A stretch of 64,000 nucleotides of DNA, taken from Paenibacillus elgii NBRC 100335. Lineage in GTDB: Bacteria > Bacillota > Bacilli > Paenibacillales > NBRC-103111. The notes under the pieces are model-generated. The model worked only from the letters and a program-made list of their open reading frames with translations, did no database searches and was not told the DNA's origin. The translations under genes and the position numbers were made by a program. Shown piece after piece: positions 34,501 to 45,490 of this stretch. The DNA lies in assembly GCF_004000865.1 (NCBI RefSeq), contig NZ_BIMB01000002.1, forward strand, positions 228,693 through 292,692. The letters are read 5' to 3'. The first letter of the stretch is position 1. The number at the start of each line of letters is the position of its first letter.

Positions 34501-37500
34501 GCAGCACCAGCATGATCTGGAACAGCGGGTGCCGGGCCCGCGAACGTACGGGATTCAGCACCTCGACCAAACGTTCGAAAGGCACATCCTGATGCTCGTA
34601 TGCGGCCAGACTTGCCTTGCGGACGCGGGCCAGCAGCTCGCGGAAGGACGGATCGCCGGACGGATCGGTACGAAGCACCAGCGTATTGATGAACAAGCCG
34701 ATCAGACCGTCCAGCGCGTCGTCGCTCCGTCCCGCAATCGGACATCCGATCGGGATATCCGTCCCGCCGCCGAGCCGGGTAAGCAGCGCCGCAAGGGCGG
34801 ACTGCAGCACCATAAACAAGCTGGCCTTGCTTTCGCGGGCAAGCTCCGCAAGCCGGAGGTTCAGCTCGCTGCCGATCCGGAAGCGGACAACCCCGCCCCG
34901 GTAGCTTGCTGCCGCAGGCCTCGGACGGTCGGTCGGCAGCGTCAGCTCGTCCGGCAAGCCCTGCAGCGTCCGGGTCCAGTAGGCGAGCTGCTGCGCAATA
35001 AGGCTGTCGGCGTCGCCCTCGCTGCCAAGCAGCCGCTCCTGCCAGATCGCATAGTCGGCATATTGCACCGGCAGCGGAGCCCATGCAGGCAATTCTCCCC
35101 GCAGACGGGCAGCGTAGGCGGCGGATAGCTCGCGGGTGAGCGGCACCAGCGACCAGCCGTCGCCCGCGATATGGTGAAGCAACAGCAGCAGGGCGTATTC
35201 GTTCTCGCCAAGCACGAACAGTTCAGCGCGAAGCGAAGGCTCCTCGGCGAGCCGGAAGCCGTAGCTCACCGCCTCCGCCAGCCGCTCGGGCAGCTCGTCT
35301 TCGCGGACTTCGGTCACCAGCAGCCGGGGCTTGGCAGCCGCCGCATCCAGAATGAGCTGCTGCGAGGAGCCTTGCTCATCCGGGAAAATCGTGCGCAGCG
35401 TCTCATGCCGGCTTACCACATCGCCGAGCGCTTCTTCCAGCACCGCCGCATCCAACGGGCCGGATAGCCGGGCCACCAACGGAATGTTGTAGGTCGGACT
35501 CGGGCCTTCCAGACGATACAGAAACCACAGCCGGTTCTGGGCAAAAGAAAGCGGGACCGCCTCCGGCCGCTCGGCCGGACGCACGGCCGGTCTGGCGGCT
35601 TGCGCCTGATCGAGCCGCTTGGCGAGACCGGCCACGGTAGGCGACTCAAAGAGGCTTCCGATGCCGAACTCCACGCCGAACACTTCCCGGATACGGGCCA
35701 CGATCCGCCCCGCCAGCAGGGAATGTCCGCCGAGCGCAAAGAAATCGTCGTCGATGCCCGACTTCGCCAAGCCGAGCACCTCCGCGAACAAGCCGCACAG
35801 CAGCTCCTCCTGCGGCGTTCTCGGGCTGCGGCTGACGGCTGCGTGGAAATCCGGGGCGGGCAGCGCCTTGCGGTCGATTTTTTTATTGGGCGTCAGGGGC
35901 ATGGCGTCCAACGGCACGAAGGCGGAGGGTACCATGTAATCGGGCATCTCTTCGGCCACATACTGCCGAAGCTCCGCCGGATCGGGACTTTCCGGGGAAT
36001 TGGCTGTGAAGTAAGCGACTAGCCGTTTATCCCCGGGCCGGTCCTCCCGCGCGACGACCGTAACTTGATCGATGGCCGGATGCCGCGAGAGCAGCGACTC
36101 GATTTCGCCGAGCTCCACCCGGAAGCCGCGAATCTTGATCTGATGATCGGCGCGCCCTATGTAATCGAGGGTCCCGTCCTCAAGCCATCTCGCAAGGTCG
36201 CCCGTACGGTACATCCGGCTGCCGGGCGGTCCGAACGGATCGGCTACGAATCGTTCGGCCGTCAAGTCCGGCCGGCCCAAATAACCGCGGGCCAGTCCCG
36301 CCCCCGCAAGATACAGATCGCCCGCGATGCCCAGAGGTACCGGAGACAGCCCCGCATCGAGCACATAGGCCTGCGTGTTCGCAATCGGCCCGCCGATCGG
36401 CGGCGTCCCCGTGCGCTCTTCGCCCAGACGCCCGGCAGTGGAATAGATCGTCGTTTCTGTCGGTCCGTATTGGTTGTGTACCTCGCAGCCGAGCGACTGC
36501 ATCGCGAGCTTCAGCCCCAGCGGAAACGCCTCGCCGCCTGTAATGATCCGCAGGCCGGGGAACGGCTCGGGCTTGCTCGACGCAAGCGCCTGCCACAGAG
36601 TCGGCGTCGCCTGCATGATCGTCGCTCCCGACTCGTGAATCATCCTCGCCAGCGCAGGCGGGTCCATGATCACCGGCTTCGGAGCGAGAACGATGCGGGC
36701 TCCTGTCGTAAGAGGCAGGAACATTTCCAGTACTGAGATGTCAAAAGCAATCGTCGTCACCGACAGCAGCCGGTCCCGGACGCTCAGCCGGAACTTGTCC
36801 TGCATGGACACGAGCAGGTTGGTCAAGCTGCCGAAGGTCACGATCACGCCCTTCGGCTTGCCGGTTGAGCCCGACGTGTAAAGAATATAGGCAGGATGAA
36901 GAGGCGACAGACGGCCGGTACGGTCCTCGTCGCCGGGAGAAGTTTCCGGCTGGCGCAGTAGCTGCGCTTCGGTGGCAGGCTCGTCAAGCACCAGAAGAGG
37001 CCCTGCCTCTCCGGAGGACAGCCGGGAAGCCGTTTCCCTGTCCGTCAGGACGCACAGAGGGGCGGCGTCTTGAAGCATGTAGGCCAACCGGTCCTGCGGA
37101 TAGTCGGGGTCCAGCGGCAAATACGCGGCACCGGTTTTATGGACGGCCAGCACCGCCACGACCGCTTCCGCCGACCGCGGCAGCAGCAGCGCCACAATGC
37201 CTTCCGGACCGATGCCCTGCGAGATTAACGCATGAGCCAGCCGGTTGGCGCGCCGGTTCAATTCGGCGTACGTGAGGACTGTATCCTCGAAAACGACGGC
37301 GACCTCATCCGGCGTGCGGGCCGCTTGGGCCTCGACCATCGCGGACGTGGAGGCTTCCGGCAATTCGCGGGCCGTTTCGTTCCATCCGATGAGCACCTGT
37401 TCCCGTTCCTCGGGCAGCAGCATGTTGATCTGCGAGATCGGCTGCCCGGGATCGGCCGAGGCAAGCCGCTCCAGCCAGCCAAGGAACCGCCGCTGATGGG

Positions 37501-38728
37501 CCGCCAGCTCTGCAGCCCCGTACACCGCCGGATTCCCGTCGAAGTCTACCCGCAGCCCGCTTCCGTCCGACCGGTCATAGACGTGGATTGACAGATCATC
37601 CACGGGCCCGGCCGACAGATTATGCGGAAAGCCGGGGTAGCCGGCAAAGCTCAGCCGATAGTCGAACGGCATCACGTTGACCATCGGCCCGAACAAGCGG
37701 CGGTTTTCCCCAAGCAGCTTCAGCTCCCGCCGCATATCCTGCTGCCGGTACAGCTGATGGCGCCGGGCCTCGCGAACCTCCCGTGAGACTTGGCGCAGCA
37801 GCTCGGACAACGGCATCTCGGGCCGCACGGCCAAACGCAGCGGCAGCAAGTTCATGACCATGCCCGGAATGCGCAGCGAAGCGGAGCCCAGACGGCACAT
37901 CATGGGCAGACCGAGAATCACGTCGTCGGCCCCGGTCATCCGATGCACATAAGCCGCCACCGCCGCAATCACGACATCGGGCCACGTCGTTCCCGTCCGG
38001 TCGGCCGAGTCCCGCAGCGCGGACACATCGTCCGGCGATAGCTGCGCGGTCCGGCGTAGAAAGCCCGCCCCGGCTCTGGCCGTCCGGCTGCCCAGACTCA
38101 CCGCTTCTGGCGCGTCGGCGAAGCGGGCAAGCCAGAAGGCCCGGTCCCGCTCCTGCTGCTCCGAAGCGCGATAAGCCTCATCCTCCTGAAAGATCGATTG
38201 CAGCGCGCCGAAGGCTCCCGGTCCGGGCGGCTGGTCCTGGAAGAAGGCGGTATAGTGCTGAGCGGTTCTTTGAGCCAGCAAAGAAAAGCTGTAGCCGTCA
38301 ATGACAAGGTGATGGATGCGCTGATACCACAGAAACCGGTCCGGGGCCAGCTTGAACAACGCCTGCGTAAACAGCGGTCCGCGCGTCAGGTCCATCGGCT
38401 CGGCCAAGTTCTGTCTCATCCAGGCCTCCGCCGCTTCCAGCGGATGATCCGTTCCGCTGAAGTCGATATGATGCAGCGTCCAGTCGGACGATGGCTCAAG
38501 ACGCTGCCAAGGCCCGTCCCCGTCTTCGCCGAAGCGCAGATGCAGCGCTTCCGCCTCTGCCACGGTTTGACGCAGCGCCGCTTCGAAACGCTCCGGGTCT
38601 ACAGGTCCGCGAATATCGATATATTCCCCCGTATTGAACATTGGGCTCTCCGGGTCAAGCTGCTGGGCGAACCAAATCCCCAGCTGCGCCCCCGTCAACG
38701 GCCGGCGGGCCTGCCGAGCATTGGACAT
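31535..38728 (-). CDS. dhbF: Dimodular NRPS of catechol siderophore synthesis (DhbF)
   Basis: 2397 residues, close to B. subtilis DhbF. Order: C1 (about 1-430, [11 protein letters not shown]), A1 (about 450-960, [13 protein letters not shown]), PCP1 (Ser in [13 protein letters not shown]), C2 (about 1050-1480, [11 protein letters not shown]), A2 ([14 protein letters not shown]), PCP2 ([13 protein letters not shown]), thioesterase (last 260 residues, Ser in LLGWSLGGN). It condenses 2,3-dihydroxybenzoyl groups with two amino acids and cyclises three units. Read by eye against GrsA, the A2 code is DFWNVGMVHK, a threonine code; A1 reads DILQIGQIYK, which shares only DILQ-G-I with the glycine code DILQLGLIWK. 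Alanine, as in the Paenibacillus siderophore paenibactin, is possible. GGAGGG is 7 bases before ATG 38728. Confidence 0.95.
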   Translation of the reverse strand: MSNARQARRPLTGAQLGIWFAQQLDPESPMFNTGEYIDIRGPVDPERFEAALRQTVAEAEALHLRFGEDGDGPWQRLEPSSDWTLHHIDFSGTDHPLEAAEAWMRQNLAEPMDLTRGPLFTQALFKLAPDRFLWYQRIHHLVIDGYSFSLLAQRTAQHYTAFFQDQPPGPGAFGALQSIFQEDEAYRASEQQERDRAFWLARFADAPEAVSLGSRTARAGAGFLRRTAQLSPDDVSALRDSADRTGTTWPDVVIAAVAAYVHRMTGADDVILGLPMMCRLGSASLRIPGMVMNLLPLRLAVRPEMPLSELLRQVSREVREARRHQLYRQQDMRRELKLLGENRRLFGPMVNVMPFDYRLSFAGYPGFPHNLSAGPVDDLSIHVYDRSDGSGLRVDFDGNPAVYGAAELAAHQRRFLGWLERLASADPGQPISQINMLLPEEREQVLIGWNETARELPEASTSAMVEAQAARTPDEVAVVFEDTVLTYAELNRRANRLAHALISQGIGPEGIVALLLPRSAEAVVAVLAVHKTGAAYLPLDPDYPQDRLAYMLQDAAPLCVLTDRETASRLSSGEAGPLLVLDEPATEAQLLRQPETSPGDEDRTGRLSPLHPAYILYTSGSTGKPKGVIVTFGSLTNLLVSMQDKFRLSVRDRLLSVTTIAFDISVLEMFLPLTTGARIVLAPKPVIMDPPALARMIHESGATIMQATPTLWQALASSKPEPFPGLRIITGGEAFPLGLKLAMQSLGCEVHNQYGPTETTIYSTAGRLGEERTGTPPIGGPIANTQAYVLDAGLSPVPLGIAGDLYLAGAGLARGYLGRPDLTAERFVADPFGPPGSRMYRTGDLARWLEDGTLDYIGRADHQIKIRGFRVELGEIESLLSRHPAIDQVTVVAREDRPGDKRLVAYFTANSPESPDPAELRQYVAEEMPDYMVPSAFVPLDAMPLTPNKKIDRKALPAPDFHAAVSRSPRTPQEELLCGLFAEVLGLAKSGIDDDFFALGGHSLLAGRIVARIREVFGVEFGIGSLFESPTVAGLAKRLDQAQAARPAVRPAERPEAVPLSFAQNRLWFLYRLEGPSPTYNIPLVARLSGPLDAAVLEEALGDVVSRHETLRTIFPDEQGSSQQLILDAAAAKPRLLVTEVREDELPERLAEAVSYGFRLAEEPSLRAELFVLGENEYALLLLLHHIAGDGWSLVPLTRELSAAYAARLRGELPAWAPLPVQYADYAIWQERLLGSEGDADSLIAQQLAYWTRTLQGLPDELTLPTDRPRPAAASYRGGVVRFRIGSELNLRLAELARESKASLFMVLQSALAALLTRLGGGTDIPIGCPIAGRSDDALDGLIGLFINTLVLRTDPSGDPSFRELLARVRKASLAAYEHQDVPFERLVEVLNPVRSRARHPLFQIMLVLQNTPDAALELPGVEARLQLDSPGTSKFDLTFELNERRRPDGTPDGLEGLLEYSSDLFERSTAERLAARLVQVLEGAATEPDQPIGRLDILMPDERSSLLAQWREPLPVTPVAHLPALFEAQAARTPEATVVVYEEESLDYAELNRRANRLAHLLIAEGVGPEQMVALALPRSVEMVIGVLAVLKAGAAYLPLDPDYPADRLAYMLEDARPVYVVTSEAGAQGLPDTGSLPRLVLDAPDTAERLRAYSPDNPGDHDRRGPLSPLSPAYMIYTSGSTGKPKGVVIPHQNVIRLFASTQHWFGFGSEDVWTLFHSYAFDFSVWEIWGPLLHGGRLVVVPHTVSRSPAEFLQLLVRERVTVLNQTPSAFYQLMQADREQPLLGGELALRYVVFGGEALELGRLEEWYARHPDDAPKLINMYGITETTVHVSYKELDRSSAASGSGSLIGEAIPDLRVYILDEALQPVPPGVTGEMYVAGAGLARGYWGRPGLTAERFVADPFGAPGSRMYRTGDLARRFADGSLDYLGRADHQVKIRGFRIEPGEIEAVLARHPGVAQVAVVVREDQPGDKRLVAYVVPAPDSLAEPAELRRYAGATLPDYMVPSAVIGMDALPLTPNGKLDRKALPAPDWTVDPDGRGPRTPQEEVLCDLFAEVLGLRRVGIDDGFFELGGHSLLAVRLMSRIREAMGRDLGIGVLFETPTVAGLAERLEGTDQSALQVLLPLRAHGTERPLFCVHPAGGLSWCYAGLMKHLGMEYPIYGLQARGIAQSETLPQSLDEMTADYIAHIRTVQPTGPYRLLGWSLGGNVAQAMAVQLQQEGEEVEFLAMLDAFPSHYLPIRGEVDEEEALTAMLALGGYDPDSLGDVPLTMAAAIEILRSDGSALASLDEAIIRNLRTTYENSVRLLGAYVPKRFEGDLLFFHSTIIPDWFDPIDPEMWLPYISGQMERYDIACRHKDLCQPGPLTEIGQQLSVKLQALKSRTVKTFREEIKR

Positions 38729-38742
38729 TAGCGCTCCCTCCT

Positions 38743-39696
38743 TCATGTCGTTATGTAATCTCCGTTCGGTAAAGTCCTGCTCAGGCGGGCGGACAGCAGA
38801 GCGAACCAATCGGCCAGCGTCGGACGCTCCGCCAGTTCCACGAAAGTGACTTCCGCCCCGGAGCGCCGCCACCGTTCGGCCAAACTCATGATGCGGATCG
38901 AATCCAGCCCCCAATGCGTAATCAAGTTATCATGCTCTGCAATGGACGACGGAGCTTCCTGCAGCAAGTCCGCCACCAGCTCCCGCAAGCCGTCCTTGGT
39001 CAGCGACCCGCTTTCCGCCGCCGGAGCCGCTTCCGATGCGGCTTCCGGCTCTCCCGCTTCACCGCGGAGCGCCTTGATCAAACGCTCCGTTGTCATGACA
39101 ACCGCGCAGCGTTCGGCCGCGTAGGTGATCGCCAGCCGGTGCTTCTCCAGCGAAAAGTCCGCCACCGCATCGGCGACGAAGAAAGGCTCCACTTCCTGCA
39201 TAAACGCTTCGCAAGAAGTCATAAGGCAGCCGATGTGAGCGTAAATGCCGCATACGATCAACTGGTCGCGGCCAAGCTGGGTCAGTCTGGCGCGGAAATC
39301 GGTCTTCTGAAAGGCGCTGTACCGCCATTTGGTCAGCACGATATCGCGCTCGCCCGGCGGCAGCTCCTTGATGATTTGCTTCTGATAGGGCCCGTCATTG
39401 ATCCCGGGACCCCAGAAATCCTGCAGCAATCCGCGCTGCTCCAGCGTCTGTCCGCCCGGCTGGGCGGAATAGACGACCGGTATGCCCAGCTCGTCGCAAG
39501 CGTTTCGGAGCGTGCGGATGTTCTCCAGCAGCTCGATCACTGGGGATGCCCCTTCCGTGAAAGCATCCACGAAATACTGCTGCATGTCATGAATCAGCAA
39601 AACCGCACGTTTCGGATCGGGTGTCCAATTCACCCGGTTGGCGGGCAGGTCGGACGCCGTCGGCATCGGATAAGGCGTTATGGCAGGAAGAGCCAT
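38743..39696 (-). CDS. dhbB: Isochorismatase with aryl carrier domain (DhbB)
   Basis: 317 residues. Residues 1-205 are the isochorismatase domain ([16 protein letters not shown] with the catalytic Asp, [13 protein letters not shown] with the Lys, and [19 protein letters not shown]), which converts isochorismate to 2,3-dihydro-2,3-dihydroxybenzoate and pyruvate. Residues about 235-310 are the aryl carrier protein with the phosphopantetheine Ser in [12 protein letters not shown], which holds the activated dihydroxybenzoyl group for DhbF. A Glu/Ala/Pro-rich linker joins them. Gaps to neighbours are 14 and 21 bases. Confidence 0.95.
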   Translation of the reverse strand: MALPAITPYPMPTASDLPANRVNWTPDPKRAVLLIHDMQQYFVDAFTEGASPVIELLENIRTLRNACDELGIPVVYSAQPGGQTLEQRGLLQDFWGPGINDGPYQKQIIKELPPGERDIVLTKWRYSAFQKTDFRARLTQLGRDQLIVCGIYAHIGCLMTSCEAFMQEVEPFFVADAVADFSLEKHRLAITYAAERCAVVMTTERLIKALRGEAGEPEAASEAAPAAESGSLTKDGLRELVADLLQEAPSSIAEHDNLITHWGLDSIRIMSLAERWRRSGAEVTFVELAERPTLADWFALLSARLSRTLPNGDYITT

Positions 39697-39717
39697 CGTA
39701 TCTCCTCTTTTCTCACG

Positions 39718-41352
39718 TTATTTTATCGGAGGCGCAGCTAGAGCCTGCTGCTTCTGTTCTATCAGTTCACGAAGCGCCTTTTTGCTAATCTTGCCAACCC
39801 CGGTTCGGGGGAACGACTCCATAAATTCCACCCGGTCCGGGATTTTGTAAGCGGCCAGCCCCCGCTCCCTCAGGAACGCTTTGAGCTCAGCTGGAGAAGG
39901 CGCCGGTGAATACGGGACGATAAAGGCGCAGCTGCGCTCGCCAAGGTAAGCGTCGGGCATCGATACGACGGCGGCATCATGTACGCCCGGATGAGCGAGA
40001 AGATGATTCTCGACCTCCTCCGCCGCCACCTTGTCGCCGCCGCGGTTGATCTGGTCCTTGGCCCGGCCCTCGACGACAAGATAGCCCTCGGGCGTCATTC
40101 TGGCCATATCCCCTGTGCGGTAAAAGCCGTCCGCCGTGAACGCCCTCGCGTTGTGCTCTTCGGCTTTGTAATAGCCGCGGATCGTATAAGGGCCCCGCGT
40201 CAGCAGATGCCCGACCTGACCGGGAGCGACCTCTTCATCCTCGTCATCCACGATGCGGATCTCGTCATAAGGTGACATCGGTCTGCCCTGCGTATTCACC
40301 ACAATGTCCTCGGGATCGTCCGGCCGGGTATAGTTGACCAGCCCTTCCGCCATCCCGAAAACCTGCTGCAAAGTGCAGCCTAGCATCGGCTTGACCTTAC
40401 GGGCGGCCTCCGCGCTGAATTTGGCCCCGCCGACCTGCAACAGCCGAAGCGACGAAAGGTCGCTGCGGCGCGACTCGGCGGCGTCCAGCCAGACGAGAGC
40501 CAGCGGAGGCACGACGGCGGTGATCGTGACGCGTTCCCGCTCGATGAGAGGGAACGCTTCGTCCGGGCTGGAGCCGCGGGACAGCACGACGCGTCCGCCC
40601 GCGTAGAGCGTGCCCAGCACGCCCGGGGAGCTCAGCGGATAATTGTGGGCCGCGGGAAGCACGGCAAGATAGATACTCTGCTCGTCGAGTGCGCACACTT
40701 CGGCGCTCATCCGCAAGCTGTAGATATAATCGTCGTGCGTGCGCGGAATCAGCTTCGGCAGCCCCGTGCTGCCGCCCGACAGCTGAAGAAACGCCACGTC
40801 GTAGGAGCTTGGCCCCGGCAAATCGGGCAGCGGATCGGCGTACAGGTCGCGCAGCGCCGTAAACTTCCCGGGATCGCCCGCTACGATGACATGGCGCAGC
40901 GTCGGTACCTGCTCCTGTACTTGCGCCGCCAGCTCCCGGTAATCGAAGCCCGCTTCGACATCCGGAATAATATAAGCATTCGCATTTGTAAACTCGGAAA
41001 AATAAACGATCTCACTTCTGCGATGAAGCGGAAGAGCGAATACCGGCAGCGCGCCCAGACGAAACAGCGCAAAGCATACCTCGATAAACTCCGCTATATT
41101 CGGAAGCTGCAAAATCACCTTGTCGTCCTGCCGAATCCCAAGCTTGTAAAATCCGGCGGCCAACCGGTCGACTCTCGCATCCAGCTCGGCGTAGCTGATC
41201 CGGCTCGTTCCGCTGACGACCGCGATGCGATCCCCGTAAGCGGCGGCGCGCCCGCGCAGCATTTCGCCGAACGTCTCGCCCTGCCAGCAGCCGGTCTCCC
41301 GGTAAAAATCCGCCAGCTCTTTCGGCCATGAAGGATATTGCGAACGCATCAT
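39718..41352 (-). CDS. dhbE: 2,3-dihydroxybenzoate-AMP ligase (DhbE)
   Basis: 544 residues, usual length. A stand-alone adenylation enzyme that activates 2,3-dihydroxybenzoate with ATP and loads it on the DhbB carrier domain. Visible: ATP loop [21 protein letters not shown], the aryl-acid signature [13 protein letters not shown] whose Asn replaces the Asp of amino-acid codes, [38 protein letters not shown], and the C-terminal lysine in [12 protein letters not shown]. The first ATG (41352) overlaps the dhbC stop codon; a long run of G just before it is the ribosome site. A longer frame reaching into dhbC is rejected. Confidence 0.95.
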   Translation of the reverse strand: MMRSQYPSWPKELADFYRETGCWQGETFGEMLRGRAAAYGDRIAVVSGTSRISYAELDARVDRLAAGFYKLGIRQDDKVILQLPNIAEFIEVCFALFRLGALPVFALPLHRRSEIVYFSEFTNANAYIIPDVEAGFDYRELAAQVQEQVPTLRHVIVAGDPGKFTALRDLYADPLPDLPGPSSYDVAFLQLSGGSTGLPKLIPRTHDDYIYSLRMSAEVCALDEQSIYLAVLPAAHNYPLSSPGVLGTLYAGGRVVLSRGSSPDEAFPLIERERVTITAVVPPLALVWLDAAESRRSDLSSLRLLQVGGAKFSAEAARKVKPMLGCTLQQVFGMAEGLVNYTRPDDPEDIVVNTQGRPMSPYDEIRIVDDEDEEVAPGQVGHLLTRGPYTIRGYYKAEEHNARAFTADGFYRTGDMARMTPEGYLVVEGRAKDQINRGGDKVAAEEVENHLLAHPGVHDAAVVSMPDAYLGERSCAFIVPYSPAPSPAELKAFLRERGLAAYKIPDRVEFMESFPRTGVGKISKKALRELIEQKQQALAAPPIK

Positions 41353-42623
41353 TGATCCCCCCCTACGACTGCCGGCTGCGGCTGATTGAGCCCCATAGCC
41401 TGCAGCAGCGTCCGGAATTTGGCGGACGTTTCCGCTAGCTCGGCTTGCGGGCTTGATCCTTCGACGATCCCCGCGCCCGCGAACAGCCGCAGCTCGCGCC
41501 CTTCCACCTCGGCGCAGCGAATCGTCACGACCCATTCCCCGTCGCCGCTCGCATCGCACCAGCCGACCGCTCCCGTAAAGAAGCCCCGGTCGAACGGCTC
41601 GCTCTCGCGAATCGTTTCCTGCGCCAAATCGGTCGGTGTCCCGCAAATCGCCGGTGTCGGGTGCAGCGCCAAAGCCAGCTCCAGCGACGATGCCCAAGGA
41701 TCGGCCAGCTCTCCGGTAACGACCGTGGACAGATGCCACATCGTGGATGTCTGTACGAGCGAAGGCTCGCGCGGTACGTCCAAGCGGCTGCAATAGGGGC
41801 GCAGCGCGTCGGCGACGGCTTCGATCACAACCGCATGCTCATGCCGGTCCTTCGCCGAGGCGAGGAGCGCCTCCGCCCTCCGCCGATCCTCGACCGGATC
41901 ACTGCTGCGGGGCGCGGAGCCCGCGAGCGGATTCGCCTTCAGCCGCCCTCCCGTTCTGGTCACGAGCAGCTCCGGGCTGGCGCCGATCAGCGTTCGCGGC
42001 TCCTGACCGTTCGACTTGTCCGGCCTCCATGCGGCCCGGGCTTCTCCCGGCGCCAGGTTTACCGCGAACGTATAACCGTGCGGATTATGCCGGGCCAGAT
42101 TGTGAAGAAGCCGGTTGACATCAACCTTCACCGGCAGCGTCAAATGCAGGGTTCTCCCAAGAACGACCTTGCGGAGATCCCCCTTCCGAAAACGCGCCAA
42201 CGCCCGGCTCACGCTCTGCTCGTAGACTTCCGGCTCCGGCACGGGGCGCAGCTTATAATCCTCGGCATCGGGCTGCCTGTGCCTGTCCGCAGCCTCGCTG
42301 TTCAACTGCAGTTTGCCCGCCCACCGGGCCGTCTGCGGTACGATCAGCTCCGCAGGCTTCGCGGGATCGAAGGGAATCGCTCCCACGACAACGGAAGGCG
42401 CCCCGCCGGCAAATTGCGTGCGGGCCAATAGCTCGGCCACGTGCTGCGGCAAGCTTTTGGGCCGATCCGCACCTCCCTGCACGGACAGCCTCGCCGCCTC
42501 TCCTTTCGCCAGCAGCGTACGCTGCGGCGAGGCCAGGAAAAACGATGAGCCGGCTTCGTACATATCGATCAGTTCGGAGGCCCATGCGGCAGGAACCGTT
42601 TCCAGATTCACCATGTCCATCAT
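41349..42623 (-). CDS. dhbC: Isochorismate synthase (DhbC)
   Basis: 424 residues, a chorismate-utilising enzyme that starts 2,3-dihydroxybenzoate synthesis from chorismate. Conserved blocks: [68 protein letters not shown], and [26 protein letters not shown] ending in [17 protein letters not shown]. The exact start is uncertain: ATGs at 42623, 42620 and 42614 all follow GAGGGG closely, and the last has the best spacing. It ends overlapping dhbE by four bases. Confidence 0.95.
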   Translation of the reverse strand: MMDMVNLETVPAAWASELIDMYEAGSSFFLASPQRTLLAKGEAARLSVQGGADRPKSLPQHVAELLARTQFAGGAPSVVVGAIPFDPAKPAELIVPQTARWAGKLQLNSEAADRHRQPDAEDYKLRPVPEPEVYEQSVSRALARFRKGDLRKVVLGRTLHLTLPVKVDVNRLLHNLARHNPHGYTFAVNLAPGEARAAWRPDKSNGQEPRTLIGASPELLVTRTGGRLKANPLAGSAPRSSDPVEDRRRAEALLASAKDRHEHAVVIEAVADALRPYCSRLDVPREPSLVQTSTMWHLSTVVTGELADPWASSLELALALHPTPAICGTPTDLAQETIRESEPFDRGFFTGAVGWCDASGDGEWVVTIRCAEVEGRELRLFAGAGIVEGSSPQAELAETSAKFRTLLQAMGLNQPQPAVVGGDQ

Positions 42624-42643
42624 TCCCCTCTTTTAGAATGAAT

Positions 42644-43426
42644 TTATTTTCCCAGCGTTGCACCGCCATCGATGCACAAATCGCTCATCGTAATATGACC
42701 CGCCCGGTCGGACACGAGAAAAACGACCGCATCCGCAATATCGGACGGTCTGGCCAGCTTTCCGAGCGGAATGCCCAGCCGGAACGACTCCGGCGAGCCC
42801 GCGATAACCGCCTGCTCCCCGGAATCATCCGCCCACAGCAGACGCTGCATCGCCGTATCGGTCGAGCCCGGCGAAACGATATTGCAGCGGATATTGTGCC
42901 GGGCGTGCTCCAGCCCCAGACATTTGGTGAACACCGTCGACGCCGCCTTGGAGGCCGCATAAGCCGCCATATGCATGCGCGGTACCCCGGAGGCATTCGA
43001 CCCTACGGTCACGATGGCCCCGGATCGCCGGAAGGCCATGCGTCGAACGACGGCGCGGGATACGTAAAACACGCCTTTCGTGTTGACGGCAAATGTCGCC
43101 TCCCAGTCCTCGTCGCTGTACGATTCGATAGGCCCCATCCGGAGCACCCCGGCGACATTGACGAGAATGCCGATAGGCCCCAGCTCCCGCTCGATGCGTT
43201 CTACCGCGTCCTCTACCGCCGAGCTATCGCTGACGTCTGCCGGATAAGCCGCAGCCTGATAGCCCCGGGCTTTCAGCTCTGCTGCAAGGTGGTCCAGCCC
43301 GTCCGCATTGCGGTCGACGGCGGCCACCGAAGCCCCGAGCTCAGCCAGCGCACGCGCCACGGCTTCTCCGATGCCTTGAGCCGCTCCGGTGACAAGCGCG
43401 ACTTTTCCTTTGATTCCAAGCTCCAC
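42644..43426 (-). CDS. dhbA: 2,3-dihydro-2,3-dihydroxybenzoate dehydrogenase (DhbA)
   Basis: 260 residues, short-chain dehydrogenase fold. NAD-binding [16 protein letters not shown], the NVAGV strand, catalytic Ser in VTVGSNASG and Tyr/Lys in YAASKAA. It oxidises the DhbB product to 2,3-dihydroxybenzoate. The start is GTG at 43426, with GGAG 8 bases upstream. First of the five biosynthetic genes in the order A-C-E-B-F, as in B. subtilis. The 68 bases before it hold nothing notable. Confidence 0.95.
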   Translation of the reverse strand: MELGIKGKVALVTGAAQGIGEAVARALAELGASVAAVDRNADGLDHLAAELKARGYQAAAYPADVSDSSAVEDAVERIERELGPIGILVNVAGVLRMGPIESYSDEDWEATFAVNTKGVFYVSRAVVRRMAFRRSGAIVTVGSNASGVPRMHMAAYAASKAASTVFTKCLGLEHARHNIRCNIVSPGSTDTAMQRLLWADDSGEQAVIAGSPESFRLGIPLGKLARPSDIADAVVFLVSDRAGHITMSDLCIDGGATLGK

Positions 43427-43494
43427 CTCTTCATCTCCGTCCTTCCCCTAATCTCGCTGTCCTTGCTTCTCCTGCATCTGTAGCTCGGCCGCCG

Positions 43495-44409
43495 TCACGG
43501 TTTCGGCCGAAGCGCCAGCCGCAAAGCCCGGCTGATCAGCACGGGCAGTACCGAGACGTGCCCCTCGCCTTCAAACTCCTTATATTCCACATCCAATCCG
43601 CGCCCGGACAAGGCGGCCAGCCGTTCCGAGAGCGCCAGCGCGCGGTTGCAGTTACGCGAGACATGCGTCTTCTCCAGCTCGCCTACACCGAGCAGCAGCT
43701 CGATCCGGCTCGCCGTAGGCTGCCATCCTCTCGTAAATTCCCGCTCCGCCTCAAGCAGAAACGGCTCGTTCCAGTGCAGCGACGGGCTGCCCGCGATATA
43801 GCTTTGAAACGCATGCGGCTTCGCAAACAGCGCGTACAGCACAAATAACCCGCCGAGCGAATGTCCGAAAATCGTCTGTCTGCTGCGGTCCACTGGAAAC
43901 TCGCCTTCGATCTGCGGCTTTAATTCTTCCTCGATGAATTTCAGGAAATGAGCGGCGCCGCCTTGCTCGGGAAGCGGCGTGCTGTCCGCTCGGTTCAAAT
44001 ATTCCTTCGTAGGCGCCGGCGTCAGATCGTAAAACCGCTCCGGCGCGAACGGTCCGTCCACCGGATACCCGATCCCGACGATCACCGCCGGGACGATCCC
44101 GGTTTTGTCGGGCCGCCGGCTCTGCAGCCGCACGGCTTCCACCATCGTGCCGAACACCGAATTGGCATCCAGCAAATAAATGACTGGAAATCCGGCAGGA
44201 GGCGGGGCCTCCGGAGGCTTCGCCACGAGGATCTGGTACCTCCGGTGATGATCGCGCGATTTCATCGTCCACGTCTCTGCCCACGGAATTTCGATTTTGC
44301 TGCGCGCGAGGTCTTTCAGCGTTACTTCGCTTTGTTCGTTCGGCTTGAACGCCACTATGCTTCCATCTCCTTCAATGCTTACGCTCTGAACCGCCACGCT
44401 TCCGTTCAT
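43495..44409 (-). CDS. besA: Catechol siderophore trilactone esterase (BesA-like)
   Basis: 304 residues, alpha/beta hydrolase of the Fes/IroE/BesA group. Ser nucleophile in IFGHSLGGLFVLYAL, His in EFEGEGHVSVLP, and the oxyanion-region block FPVIYLLDANSVFGTM. No signal peptide, so it cuts imported ferri-siderophore in the cytoplasm to release iron. In B. subtilis besA also lies directly before dhbA. There is no strong ribosome site before the ATG, only 13 bases after the binding-protein gene. Confidence 0.9.
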   Translation of the reverse strand: MNGSVAVQSVSIEGDGSIVAFKPNEQSEVTLKDLARSKIEIPWAETWTMKSRDHHRRYQILVAKPPEAPPPAGFPVIYLLDANSVFGTMVEAVRLQSRRPDKTGIVPAVIVGIGYPVDGPFAPERFYDLTPAPTKEYLNRADSTPLPEQGGAAHFLKFIEEELKPQIEGEFPVDRSRQTIFGHSLGGLFVLYALFAKPHAFQSYIAGSPSLHWNEPFLLEAEREFTRGWQPTASRIELLLGVGELEKTHVSRNCNRALALSERLAALSGRGLDVEYKEFEGEGHVSVLPVLISRALRLALRPKP

Positions 44410-44422
44410 CGGCGAATTTCAC

Positions 44423-45442
44423 TTATTTGACCAAATGCTTGACCGTATCGTCAATAATTTTCTCGTAAGCGATCAAGCCATTCCCGAGCCAATATTTATC
44501 GCTCACCTCGAACACCTGTCCCTGCTTGACGGCAGGCATCGCCTTCCAAATCGGGCTGTCCGTAATTTCTTTTATCCGCTCTGTGCCCTGACCATATTGA
44601 TTGATGATGAAAATATAGTCCACGTCCAACTGAGGTAGAATTTCCAGGGAAATGGCGGCGCTGTTCTCCTTCTCTACCAGCTTGGGCTTGCCCAAGCCGA
44701 GCTTCTGGTACAGGACCTGTCCGCTCATGTAGTTCCCGCCCATCAGGCTCACGCCCCTGGCTGCGAAGCGGATGACCGCCACCTTTTTCCCTTTTGCGGC
44801 TTGATCCAGCTTCCCCTTGGCTTCCTGCACCTTCTGACGATACGCTTTCAGCGCCTGCTCCGCTTCCGCGGTTTTGCCAAGCAGGCTCCCTAGGGTCGTA
44901 AGCGATTCCTCCACATCGCCGGAGGCATTCGTAAAAGCGTACGTCGGCGCAACCTTGGCGTACTTCTCGTAATTGCCGTTGCCCGAATAGCTGTTATTTT
45001 GCAAAATGATCAAATCGGGATTATAAGCCATCAGCACCTCGGGAGAAGGGGGGCCGCCCGAGAAATCGAGCCGTGGAACGCCGCTCAGCTCCTGCTGCAA
45101 ATAATCTTGCCCTTGCGTACCGCTTGACCATTGCGCGACCGGCTTGATCCCCAGCTTCAGCAAGGAGTCTTCCAGATACGGGGCAAAAACCCGCTGCGGC
45201 ACGGCAGGCACCTTGACCTCATGTCCCAGCTCGTCCTTGACGACCTGTTCTTTGGCAGGGGCCTGGCTTTTGCCGCCGTCTGTGGCAGCGCTTTTGTCGT
45301 TTGTATTGGCCTCCGGCGCAGGGGTTGCCCCCTTGTTCGCCGTGCCGCAGCCGGCCAGCAGTCCACCCGCTATGACGAGACACAGCAAGACGGACATCGG
45401 CAACCTGCCCGCCAGTCTTAATCGATGAAGCATGACACGCAT
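44423..45442 (-). CDS. Ferric-siderophore binding lipoprotein (FeuA-like)
   Basis: 339 residues. Lipoprotein signal with lipobox LLAGCG (Cys at about 32 from ATG 45442), a low-complexity Ala/Pro/Asn/Lys linker, then the helical-backbone class III binding fold (about 70-335): VKDELGHEVKVPAVPQRVFAPYLEDSLLKLG, PDLIILQNNS, and VLYQKLGLGKPKLVEKE. It captures ferric catecholate outside the membrane, as FeuA does for bacillibactin. AGGAG lies 8 bases before the ATG, and a Fur-like box with a -10 element lies immediately upstream. The FeuB/FeuC permeases and the ATPase are not next to it. Confidence 0.9.
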   Translation of the reverse strand: MRVMLHRLRLAGRLPMSVLLCLVIAGGLLAGCGTANKGATPAPEANTNDKSAATDGGKSQAPAKEQVVKDELGHEVKVPAVPQRVFAPYLEDSLLKLGIKPVAQWSSGTQGQDYLQQELSGVPRLDFSGGPPSPEVLMAYNPDLIILQNNSYSGNGNYEKYAKVAPTYAFTNASGDVEESLTTLGSLLGKTAEAEQALKAYRQKVQEAKGKLDQAAKGKKVAVIRFAARGVSLMGGNYMSGQVLYQKLGLGKPKLVEKENSAAISLEILPQLDVDYIFIINQYGQGTERIKEITDSPIWKAMPAVKQGQVFEVSDKYWLGNGLIAYEKIIDDTVKHLVK

Positions 45443-45458
45443 GGAATCTCTCCTTCGT

Positions 45459-45488
45459 TGATAATAATTCTCATTCACGAGGATTATA
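45459..45488 (-). promoter_or_regulatory. Internal Fur-like box and -10 element before the binding-protein gene
   Basis: Minus strand: TATAAT (45488-45483), then, nine bases on, TGAGAATTATTATCA (45473-45459), which matches the 7-1-7 Fur repeat TGATAATnATTATCA at 13 of 14 defined positions. It is 17 bases from the ATG of the FeuA-like gene and abuts the btr stop codon; the -35 region would lie inside btr and is weak. Confidence 0.7.
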
Positions 45489-45490
45489 CA

